A stretch of 64,000 nt of DNA from Aphidius gifuensis (taxonomy: Eukaryota > Arthropoda > Insecta > Hymenoptera > Braconidae). Position numbers and translations under genes: made by a program. This document shows positions 12,066-22,100 of the stretch, in pieces (positions within the stretch are counted from its first letter, which is position 1; each line of letters opens with the position of its first letter). The DNA is taken from NCBI RefSeq assembly GCF_014905175.1, contig NC_057790.1, positions 12,488,469-12,552,468 on the forward strand, given 5' to 3'. The notes beneath the pieces were generated by a model, which made no database searches, had not been told where the DNA came from, and saw only the letters and a program-made list of their open reading frames with translations.

Positions 12066-12180
12066 ATACCAGCATTACAAGAGGAAGGTTTATTATTTCT
12101 TTGGGTAATTGAACGTGCTACGGAACTTGGTCGTGAATGTTTACAGCTATGGGGTTATGATAGAGTTGATGAAATAATAT

Positions 12181-12290
12181 CCCTGGTGAAAAAAAATCTG
12201 GCAAATTCTGACAGATCCTTACAGATTCTCGCAGATTTACACCGGTTTTCGGAACAACTGCCAGATTCTGCCAGATTATTTTTACCAGGG
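12181..12290. mobile_element. CCCTGGTG element A2 (CTGGCAGA words)
   Basis: 110 bp, CCCTGGTGAAAAAAAATCTG at the left and a matching inverted CCAGATTATTTTTACCAGGG at the right, flanked by AT (12179-12180, 12291-12292). The interior is built from TCTGNCAGA and its complement. It interrupts the METTL3 fragment; clean removal restores its frame, apart from a TGG to TAG change. Confidence 0.82.
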
Positions 12291-12339
12291 ATAGGTTAAA
12301 ACAAATCAATTACAAAGAATAATAAGAACTGGGGCGCTA

Positions 12340-12540
12340 TTCTTGGTCCCGTATTGCGGGAGTTATTGCGAGTCTCGCAATAACGATTCGCCGATAAGAA
12401 ATATTATTCGCGATAGAAAAACATGAAGGCGCTTTTTGCTGCTTTCATGTAAATTTTACCCTATTTTTGCATTTGCATACCACAATGGCAGCTTCACATG
12501 AAAGCAACAACAAGCGCCTTCATGTTTTTCTATCTTAAGA
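12340..12540. repeat. Short palindromic element
   Basis: GATAGAAAAACATGAAGGCG at about 12412 is matched by its inverse CGCCTTCATGTTTTTCTATC at about 12515. It directly follows the METTL3 fragment. Confidence 0.55.
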
Positions 12541-12663
12541 TAAAAAATATTTTTTGTATGGGGTAGTCTAAAATAGACAAGCTTTATTTTGATGATCAGG
12601 ACGTATGATATGTTGTTATTTTTTATTGTAAACGATCAAAAGACACTACAAAAAGATATGATA

Positions 12664-13592
12664 TCAAACAAAAAACAAAAATAAATTTTTGTACAAAAAG
12701 AAGAGTCAAGTATTCGAAATTGTTATTATTTTTTTTTTTAAACATACAAAAAAAGAGAATATCAAAAAAGTCAAGTACAAAAGTACTAATTTCTTTAAAA
12801 ATCATTGACCCATATGAATGGTCTTAACTTTTGACAAAATTTTATACTTGACCCCGCCCGGTTCTTCCCAAATAAAATTTCGAGTCTTTCACACAAATGT
12901 AGACTCATCAATAAGAAGTGAATAGTAGAAGCACTTCATCTGTATCAAATTAATTAATACGAATATGAAACATAATACGTATATGTAATACTGAACTATC
13001 ATACTTAGCCAACCACTCGTGAAAATATTTCTCCGCGATTACTTGTATTTCTCCATGATTAGTCTGAATTTCTTTAAAATTAACCCATACGGAGAAATGT
13101 GTGAAAAAATTTTTTCAAATTTTTCTGAAATCGTTGGTGAGCGGCAAAAAAATGACGTCAGTAAAATAGTTCAAAAAGTAAAATGTAGGGGCGCTTTTAA
13201 TGTATAATGCATTGAGTGGGTACAAGCTTATCCCCCTTCTAATAATGCATATTGCATGGTATATGAAACTAAAGATTGCTAAAGATATACATCAATGTAC
13301 ATATGTATGATTGTATGAATAGATATCCGTCGTCAATATTATAAACAATTATAAAAGTGTGTAGGCTTAAAACTTTATTTGGGAAGAACCGGGCGGGGTC
13401 AAGTATAAAATTTTGTCAAAAGTTAAGACCATTCATATGGGTCAATGATTTTTAAAGAAATTAGTACTTTTGTACTTGACTTTTTTGATATTCCCTTTTT
13501 TTGTATGTTTAAAAAAAATAATAATAATAGTTTCGAATACTTGACTCTCCTTTTTTGTACAAAAATTTATTTTTGTTTTTTGTTTGATGTTC
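12664..13592. repeat. Foldback element F with arms of about 220 bp
   Basis: The left arm (12664-12890) and right arm (13378-13592) are inverted copies sharing GACCCCGCCCGGTTCTTCCC and ATCATTGACCCATATGAATG. The centre holds TATTTCTCC words and a GAGTGGGTACAAG motif. A second copy of one arm, split by an insertion, lies at 28685-29390. Confidence 0.75.
13018..13140. repeat. TATTTCTCC-word block inside an inverted-repeat element
   Basis: Begins CGTGAAAATATTTCTCCGCG and contains TTAACCCATACGGAGAAAT, like the CCCTGGTG elements but without their outermost bases. Its reverse complement recurs at 32020-32150. Confidence 0.5.
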
Positions 13593-13901
13593 ATATTTCC
13601 AAATAGACCTGAATGTAAGTAACTCGAAAAAAAGTTAAAACTTTCTTCTTGACTGAAAAATAAAATTGTCATCGGTAATTATAAGAGAGGGCAAATATGT
13701 TGCTAACGTTAATTTTTGTTCGGGTGTTCCATTATAATTTGTTTTGAATAAATTTTAATTTCAACGTTCAATTGTTTTTTGTTTTTTTTTTCTCTTTGAA
13801 TTTTTTTTGTTTTTTTTTTTTAATGTCGTTGATTTTCGTTGCCAAGGAAAGTTTATAAATTAAGAAAGATTAGGATACATAATTGACGTTTTATACACAT
13901 C

Positions 13902-14599
13902 ATGAATCGCCAAATTTTCAAAGTTTGTTTTTTATAATATTTTTATTATTGTTTTTAACATTTATTAATAATTCTTTCCTTTAAATTAGACATGTTGCGA
14001 TACGACTTTCAATAATAGATATATTTTTTTTAAATTCGATGATATATCTTTGAAAGTCATTGATAAACATTCGAAAAAAAAAATTTCATATAAAATGCTT
14101 CTCGACATTTTGAAGAAAAAATTTTTTTCAATTGCGAATAACCACAGTATCCAATTGGATCAAATAAAGATTTCAGAATATGAACAGGAATTCTCATTCG
14201 ATAAAACAGGTATGTTTTTATTCTTTTATGAAACAGATTATTTCTAGATTCGACATTATTTCTTTTCTTGCAGAGCCAATCAGATTACTGGAGATGATTA
14301 ATGAAAGTGTACGTAATGATTTTGCTTGTTTAATATGTGAAAAAGGAAAATTGACGATGTCATTATCCGAAAATGCCATTATATGTTCTTTTTGTCATTT
14401 GAAGATTCCTAATATTGATATAAACCGACTTCGAAATGGAATTCTAAGTTTAGAAAGAGAACATTTAAGTAATTGTAATTTTGAAACTTGGTTCAGTTAT
14501 TTATTAGATAACGGCATTCTTAAATGTTTGGATTACTGTTGTGAACCCTGTCTTACTTGTATAACTCTTATTGATCCAAATATAATAAATAGATTATAA
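13902..14599 (+). CDS. RPAIN: RPA-interacting-protein-like gene (RPAIN family)
   Basis: Proposed exons are 13902-13922, 13990-14209 and 14274-14599, giving 188 residues. The intron at 14210-14273 (GTATGT...TTGCAG) is convincing; the tiny first exon (MNRQIFK, then GTTTGT) is tentative. The C-terminal half has the RPAIN zinc-ribbon-like layout: CLIC (residues 99-102), CSFC followed by LKIP (118-126), HLSNC (144-148) and a closing CLTCITL (173-179). The ISEYEQEFSFD stretch matches the helical middle of the family. Known role: RPAIN binds replication protein A and helps its nuclear import. The N-terminus is poorly conserved, so this could be a diverged or relic copy. Its upstream flank (about 13590-13880) is repeated just downstream at 14697-14850. 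Confidence 0.62.
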
Positions 14600-14696
14600 A
14601 TCAAATACCATCAATACCTGTTACGTTTTTTTTTTATTCTCTACCTATATTCTTACATCAAAACTTGAATCTACTCATTTTGAAAAAAATTCATTA

Positions 14697-14860
14697 TGTT
14701 CATATTTCCAAATAGACCTGAATGTAAGTAATTCGAAATATACTTTCAGCTTTCAATTGTTTTTTTTTATAATGTTGTTGATTTTCTGTTGCCATGGCAA
14801 GATTTGTGATTCAAGAAAAGTTAAGATACATAATTGGTATACACAATTGAAAATAAATAA
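14697..14860 (+). repeat. Second copy of the RPAIN-like gene's upstream flank
   Basis: TATTTCCAAATAGACCTGAA and ATGTTGTTGATTTTCTGTTG match 13597-13860, the sequence just before the RPAIN-like gene. A shorter match is at 8639-8700. Confidence 0.6.
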
Positions 14861-14919
14861 ATAAAATAAATAAATGGTAAATTATTTTCAAAGAATTTAT
14901 AGTTTAATTTTATTCTTGG

Positions 14920-15188
14920 ATATTTCCGGATTTCTCATGATTTCTCCGGATTTTCTCCGAATATCTCCGGATTTCTCCGGATTTTCTACGCAATTGAGAC
15001 TTCCGAAGATATTATTCCGGAGTTTTTTCGGGTTTTCAGAGTGTTTTGCGATGGCATATTGGCGGGTTGTTGGCGGGATACATAATCTGACAATATGTTG
15101 TTGCGAGATATCGCCGGGATACATAACCCGCCAATGGGTCAATTACGGAATATTGGCGGGATATGGCAGGATATTTTTTCCACCAGGG
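14920..15188. mobile_element. CCCTGGTG element A3 (CTCCGGAT and ATTGGCGGG words)
   Basis: The right end is TTTTTTCCACCAGGG followed by AT, as in A1 and A2. The interior first iterates CTCCGGATTT, then ATTGGCGGGATA and CCCGCCAAT, and includes the core ATGGGTCAATT. The left end is not clear. Confidence 0.6.
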
Positions 15189-15194
15189 ATGGTC

Positions 15195-15640
15195 AAGTCA
15201 GTAAGACTCTGGAGTTTCAACTAGAAAATACCGTGTTCAAGTCCTGGTGATGTCAAGTATTTATGGTGTACTTTTTCGGTCCATAATAATCGAATAAATC
15301 ATTACAAATATATAAATAATAAAAATGAATTGTTTCAAACAATTAAAGATAGTATTTTTATTGAATAAATTTTTCTCCTGATGGTATATCAAAATATATT
15401 ATGATATATCTAAATATACTATGATATCTCAATATATTATGATATACTTAAATATATTATGATATATCTGAATATATTGTGATATATCTAAATATATGAT
15501 GATATCTTCTTTGATATTAAAAGATAGCGCCATAATCGATATATTTAGTTATCTCTCGATATGTTTTGATATCAAGATATCCTGAGATCTCTTGATATAT
15601 TATTATATCTAAGAAGATCTTTTCATTTTTTCCCGGGTAT
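15195..15640 (+). repeat. tRNA-derived SINE copy S2 with expanded GATATATC array
   Basis: Same unit as S1, but the ATATATTATGATATATC array is about 80 bp longer, showing copy-number change of the internal word. It begins right beside the right end of element A3. Confidence 0.6.
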
Positions 15641-16139
15641 ATATCCAAATTTTTTGATTATTAATTATAATATTATTCATTCCTTTATATGCAAAAATTA
15701 TGTAAGATGAGAAATCCTTTTGTAATAATTCATTTGATGTTTTTTTCTAATTTTAAGAGTAAGAGTTTTAACTTATTTCAAACTAAAAATCTCCACAGAA
15801 AATCTATATTTGTCTTTTCCTTTTTTTTTTTTTTTTGTTTTCACTCACTTACCTACTACCATGATCGTTCAATATTTAATACTTTAAATTTTTTTCGGTA
15901 AAAAAAACACGAATAAATAAAGTAGAATTTGATTTTTATTTTATTTCCATTGCGCTTCAAGAAGTAGCAATCAATTGTCACAATAAGGAATTTTGCATAA
16001 GATATTACCACAAAATGACGAATCTTTAATCACCCACAATTTCGAGAGGGAAGTTACTCCAAATTTAGTTTCCATCATACATCAGATTACAGATTCCTTG
16101 TAATCATACAAGATTCCCTATAAATGGCTTTTTAATTTA

Positions 16140-17830
16140 TCAATTATGAAAAATATTACTAAGAAAAGAATGTAGCCAAATAAATTATTTTATAATCTAT
16201 ATGAACTCCATAACCATTTGGCACAAGAATTTTAATTTAATATAGAAATTACTGCTGAGAAATTAATTTAAACTGCAAATTAATTATTATTTGGTTACAT
16301 TCTTTCCTCAGCAACATTTCCCAATAGTTTTTTTATAAATTATTTATGGCATATGCATGTAAGGAAAGGATGTAACGAAATAAATTATTCAATAGTCAAG
16401 ATTAATTTCTCCGCAATATTTTCTATAATAAAATAAAATTACTGTGTCAAATGGTTGAGAAATTAATCTACACTGTTATTTAATATATTCAGTCACATCT
16501 TTCCTTCAGCAACACTTGCCAATAGCTTTTTTATAAATAAATTTCCGCAAAAATAGCTAAGAAAAGAATGTAAGTAAACAAATTAATCAATAGTCTAGAT
16601 TAATTTCTCTGCAATATTTTCTATAATATAATAAAATTATCGTTTCAATAATGGCTGCGAGGAATTTATCTAGACTGTTAATAAATGTATTTAGTTACAT
16701 CCTTTCTTTAGCATCATTTGCCATAAATAATTTATTGAATAACTATTGGCAAATGTATCTAAGTAAAGGATGTAACTAAATATATTGTTTAACAGTCTAG
16801 ATTAATTCCTCAGCCATTTGGCTTAATAATTTTAATTTAATATAGAAAATACTGCTGAAAAATCAATCTAGACTACAATTAATTTATTTGGTCACATATC
16901 CGTTTCTTAGATACATTCACGACAATTGATTAATAAAAAAAGCTATTGGCAAATGTATCTAAGAAAAGGATGTAGCCACATAAAATAATTATCAATCTTT
17001 ATTAATTCCTCAACTATAGTGGCCATAAAAAATTAAAATAATTGTGGCAAATGACTGAAAAATTAACAAAGATATTGATAATTAATTTATTTGGCTACAT
17101 CCTTTCTTCAGATACATTTGCCAATAGCTTTTTAATTTATTAATTATGGCAAAAGTATCTAAGAGAAGGATGAACCTAAATAAATTAATTCACAGTCTAA
17201 ATTAATTCATCAGCCTCTTGACACAATAATTTTTATTTTGGAAAAACGTTGGTTTTAATGTTTTTTCCAAACCCAATCATGTTGTAATAAGTTAATAATT
17301 TTTTTTTATTTATAAATATAATTTAGGCTGGATTAGATCTTTAATAAATTTTGATCGTATAAATTTGTTAAGTTTTATATGTAAAAGAACAAATTAATAT
17401 TATATGAATTTTTCGGTTTATTTATAAATTAAAGTAATTGTTTAAGTATAATATATCAGTCAAATACATATAGATTTTATTTATTTATTTTCTTTTAATT
17501 TTAGTATTTTAAATCTTCCATTTATGAAGTTAAAAAAAATTGATTGAATATTGAATAGCCTTGTCATTTTGCTTACTTGTCAGGTCAAATGATTTATAAT
17601 GAATTTTGTATATGTATCTAAGAGAAAGATTAAACTAAATATATTAATTTGTAGTCTTCATGAATCTCTTTGCAATATTTTCTATAACGCAAATTAAAGT
17701 ATTATTGGCGAATGGCTAAGGAGTTAATTTAGAGTGCAAATTAACTTATTCCGTTTTATCTTTTTTCTTACCCATTTGTCAATAGATTTTCGATTTTATT
17801 ATGGCAAATAAATTAATTAGTAATTTTTAT
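16140..17830. repeat. Palindromic satellite-like array
   Basis: Units alternate two hairpins: one built on GGCAAATGTATCTAAG with AGGATGTAACTAAATAAAT, the other on AGTCTAGATTAATTCCTCAGC with TTTAATTTAATATAG. About four units lie at 16140-17240; a diverged remnant lies at 17560-17830. The same array recurs at 36990-37680, and a fragment at 31540-31640. Confidence 0.7.
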
Positions 17831-17991
17831 AAAAATCCTGAAAGCTGTATAATGCTCTATTAATGAGTATGTTTGCATTGTAAAAAAAAAAAGCGATACA
17901 AGTCGCGCACGTTACCAGGGTGCTACCAGCGCCCTTCAATTATGCGGCGATCACATAGCGATACGTTTTTTTGAGGCAAGTTAGTCTTCCT

Positions 17992-18304
17992 GCACCCGAA
18001 TTCGCAGGGCAAATTTTATACAATTTAGAGCTTTTTTTTGCCACTGATAGCGCTTATAAAAATTTTTTTATATATATTTCACATACAAAAGCTTCACAAG
18101 CGCCACCAGTGGAGGAAAAAAGCCCTAAATTGTAATGCCCTGCACCCGTATTCACGGGGCAAAATTGTTCTCATTAGGGCTTTTTTTTTCCGCTGATGGC
18201 GCTTGACAAAATTTTTTTTATATAGATTTCATATAGAAAGGCTTCACAAACGCCACCATCGGAAAAAAAACGCCCTAATGAGAACATCCTCTGAATACGG
18301 GTGC
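17992..18304. mobile_element. Two adjacent palindromic MITEs (M1, M2)
   Basis: M1 (17992-18140) starts GCACCCGAATTCGCAGGGC and contains TACAATTTAGAGC; M2 (18142-18304) starts GCACCCGTATTCACGGGGC and contains TTCTCATTAGGGC. Both fold back on themselves through TGGCGCTT and AAGCGCCA-type arms. M2 starts at the point where the last bases of M1 are missing. Confidence 0.8.
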
Positions 18305-18344
18305 TGTTCGTCTTCTTGAACGGAACCATGGAGGTCTACATGGT

Positions 18345-18402
18345 ATAGAGTGGGTATAAGGCTTTTAAATTTAAGGTTTAAGGCTTATACCCACTCTAAC
18401 AT
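18345..18402. repeat. GAGTGGGTATAAG palindrome
   Basis: TAGAGTGGGTATAAGGCTT and its inverse AAGGCTTATACCCACTCTA with a 20-base centre. Single arms of this motif recur at 13215, 29485 and 31925. Confidence 0.6.
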
Positions 18403-18649
18403 GGTATAAAACTCCATGCCCCATACATAAAATCACCGTAGATTACAAATATACGACGTAAGATTATTGACGATTACATGAGATTTTTCAAGATTATTGT
18501 TGATCACAGAAGATTACAAGAGTACTTAAGATTGCAATAATTATACAGTTTTTTAAAAATCATTTCGGTAAGATTAATTCGGTAAAATTGATTATTGCGG
18601 CTTCTTTTCCCGATGTACACCAGATTATACAAGTGACTTCCTCCTCGAT

Positions 18650-19157
18650 TTTTTTTTCTATTTATTTTTGACCCTATTACACAATTTATTTCATTACGTA
18701 TAATTATTCTTCAATTATTCACATATCGTCATTTATACATCAATAAAATACCTATATTTATCAATAATATTTATTATTTATTACTCAAAAAATTTAAATA
18801 TTGATAAAAATATGTGACAAAATCAATTAAATCCTATTTTCAATTTTTTTAAAACTATTTTCAGCTTTTGATAATTGAAATTTAGTTTTTAAATATAAAA
18901 ACACCAAAGTCTTGAACGATAGAAAGCAAGATTTGTCAGACCTATATATTATTTTTACCTGGGCGCTATAAGTTGGAGAAGTCTGACAAGCAAAAAAAGT
19001 AGAAATATAATATTATATAAATATATTGTAGTATTTCTAATCTTCTTGTAGTCAAATTACGGAGATTCCGAATATGACAGAATTGTGTAAGAGTAAAACT
19101 AAATCCAACAGTCCTTTTGATTCATCATTAAAGCTACATGATCAGAAAGTCTTAATA
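18650..19157. other. 3' flank of TBC1D30
   Basis: AT-rich sequence downstream of the TBC1D30 stop on the minus strand, expected to hold its 3' UTR and poly(A) signals. AATAAA-type hexamers are frequent by composition and none is decisive. Confidence 0.4.
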
Positions 19158-22100
19158 CTATGCTTTTTTGGATTCATTAACATTAGGGCTTGATGGCGTG
19201 TAAAGACCTAGTTTGAGTCCTAATTTATTTGGCTTTCTCGTAGTGCTTCTCTTTGGAAATGGACTAAAATTATTTTTTAAATTGTCCATAGTGGTGCAGT
19301 TTACATTGTTACTGAAATCATCACTCAAAACTTTTCTTGGTGTAGTTGAAGATTTTTCGAATGGTTTTGAATACTCTGATTGGTCACAGACATTTTTATA
19401 TGTGACTTTCATTCTCTCATCTGTTTCATTTGGCGACGTTGATGATGATGCAGAAGTCAAAGAACTATTTATAAAATCAATACTATCATGCTTTGGAAAT
19501 TTACAATTTGGTGATGTTGTGTCATCTAGATGAATAGAATTATACAACTGGTGATCTCTTGTTTCAATTTCTGAAATTTTTTGGTCCATAATTTCAGTAT
19601 TATCAGAAATATATTTTTTAAAACTGCTTGAGAACGGATTATCATACCTTATTCCATCTGGATAATTTGACCGAGAACCTAATTCCGAACCACTCGTTTT
19701 GTCTTCAAAACCGTATCTAACTCGAAACTCAAGTGTTTCTTTCGACAAGATTGGTCGATTCATCCCATGCTCACACTTTTTGCCATTAATTTTATATGTA
19801 GGTGATCTGATAAATGGCTGACTGTCAATGGCACATTGAAAAGGCATAAGACTATCAAGTTCTAAATCTGTTTGCGGCGAATAAATTTTAGTCGAAATAT
19901 GGGGCATATTAGATGTTTGTGATTCCGAATGCTGGTGAGATGACAATATTTTTGATGACATTATACTTAATTTTTCTAATTCGTTGTGTATATCTAGATT
20001 GCTTTCAGCCGAAAGATATGGATAATCATATTCTTCAATTGTTACATTGTTATATTGTTTGTCTGTATGAATTGATTTGTATTTTCTTAATAATATTGTC
20101 GAATCTTGAATCAATTTATAATCCTTATCTACTATTTCATTGAAACCATTTGATGTGTCAAGGGTGAAAATATTTGATGATATACTTGATAAATCTGATA
20201 CATCAAATTCGTTTGTGTTTAAATTTGGTGATGTTATACTTGTTAATAAATCGATATTAAACTTTGTTGTATTAATGTCATAGTTAGGTGATAACTTTGA
20301 CAATTCATCATTTATTTGTTTATCAATTCTTGCTTCTCTCATGGCTGACACATCATCAGACAGCATATTATCTAGATCAACTACATCAACTATTCCATTA
20401 TCATTGATCAACGAACGTTTTGTGAGCTCATCATTTATTTTTGAATCAAATTCCGAGCCAGCAGTTAATTTCATTTGATCAAAATTATCAAAGTCAATTC
20501 GAGATAATTCCTTGCTTATTTCGTGTTCATTGAAGCCCATTTTTTCAAGTAATGGACTAAATATTTTTGAAATTTCTTCATTAATCGGGCTTATTGTTAT
20601 TTCTTCAGATATATCTTCCAGATCTGGTATACTTTTTCGAGCCTGTCCAGTCAAAATTTTGTGCAGTATTACAGAGTTTTCTTGGATTATTTTCAGTGCT
20701 CGGTCACTATTTTTCCGGTTTTCACCTTGTCTACGTGGTTGAACTTTTGTCCAAACACCGAGTTTTGGTTCTTCATTATTAGCAGCTTCCATGTTCCCAA
20801 AACTTTTGCTATAATTATTTAATATACTGTCACTATTTTCATCAATATATATTTTAGGACGAATTTTATAAGTTTTTCGCAATTCAAACGTCAAGTCATT
20901 TCGTGAATGATCTAATTTTAACTGTGAAAAACCAGATGCGGAATCACTAAATGTATCTTTTCGACGTGCTTCCAGACTCTTTAAATCAGTCCAATCATGT
21001 TCATTTTTTCTGATCCTGTGACCATCACTTTCACATGCTTCAAGATGTCTCCAATCATCTAGAATATCACTTGAACATTTTTGAATTGTTGTTACTTCTT
21101 CTAGTTGTTTTGAAAACATTTGATTATCAAATTGCCTATCTAAACTAGTCCAACTTCTTTCTAGACATTTACCTGAATCACGGTCTTTGGGTCCTATAAC
21201 ATTTTGACAAATACCAAAACTATCAATGAAATTATCACTAGCTACATTCAAAACAGATAAATCACTTTTTTCAAATTGTTTATCAGCTGAACTTGATTTA
21301 TTATTCATGAAATATTTCAGTTTATAATTTTTTTCATCATCAATTTCACCGATGCTATTAGGTGGTATTTCACTGTTATCTTCTAATTGAATAAATTCAC
21401 TAATTAAATTTGATCTGAGTTTAAAATCTGTTGATAGTTTTGAAAAATTTTCACTGTCATTTTCTTTGTCAAACCTTGATTCCACGGAATTCGTTGTTAA
21501 CTGAGTGTCTGGAGAGCTAGAATTTATTTTTTTAGGCATCATTTCAAAACTAGGATTCAATATTGAGTAAAAAGGTGACACAGCCTTGGCAATGTTTGGC
21601 GATTGATCAATATGGAATATATTATCTATTTCGTTACTACTGAATGACTCTGTTTGTAATGTGTTGACAGTCATGGGTATATAGCATCGGGGTCGATACA
21701 TCAATGGTGAGACTGTTTCTTTTTCTTTGTTTATGCAAAATCTCCAATCATGCTCATATACTGGCTCTAATGACTTAAGTAAGTTATCCGGTGTTTGATT
21801 TTTTTTTGTCTCCGATAAATCAACTTTTATCAGCAGTTTCTGTCTATAATTAGAATTCAAATCATTATTACTTAATTTCTCATCATTCGAATTATTAATC
21901 AATGTATTTTGATTATCATATTTAGTTGATTTACTATGATCCATATTGCTATTATTTACACTCGTGAAATTCACTGTGTTAAATTGTGATGGAGAATATT
22001 TTGAAATAGAGAAATCATTTTCTTTCAATTTTAAATTATCTTTATTAATACCATTTATTTTTTCTTTACTTTTTAGCATGTAATTATTTTCATTTAATTT

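Larger units (their letters stand above)
11425..12332 (+). pseudogene. METTL3: METTL3 (m6A methyltransferase) fragment split by two mobile elements
   Basis: Three coding blocks, about 11425-11512, 12066-12180 and 12291-12332, read HMELPCGTMSDDKMQQLGI, then PALQEEGLLFLWV with RATELGRECLQLWGYDRVDE, then KTNQLQRIIRTG. These are consecutive METTL3 catalytic-domain segments. The DPPW active-site block is lost in a deletion just upstream, and a Trp codon has become TAG beside the second insertion. The two interrupting elements (11513-12065 and 12181-12290) each carry one extra AT. Removing them with that AT restores the reading across each site. Confidence 0.85.
16047..18645. mobile_element. GATTACA-word element, copy 1, interrupted by 2.3 kb
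   Basis: The left end CGAGAGGGAAGTTACTCC (16047) and right end AAGTGACTTCCTCCTCG (about 18640) match the ends of the compact copy at 25290-25880. The remaining body (16060-16130, 18425-18640) repeats AGATTACA and GATTACAAG. The middle is satellite and MITEs. Confidence 0.65.

Noticed and set aside
19213..20782. Several plus-strand ORFs of 62-106 codons
   Set aside because: Antisense to the long last exon of TBC1D30; no independent coding evidence.
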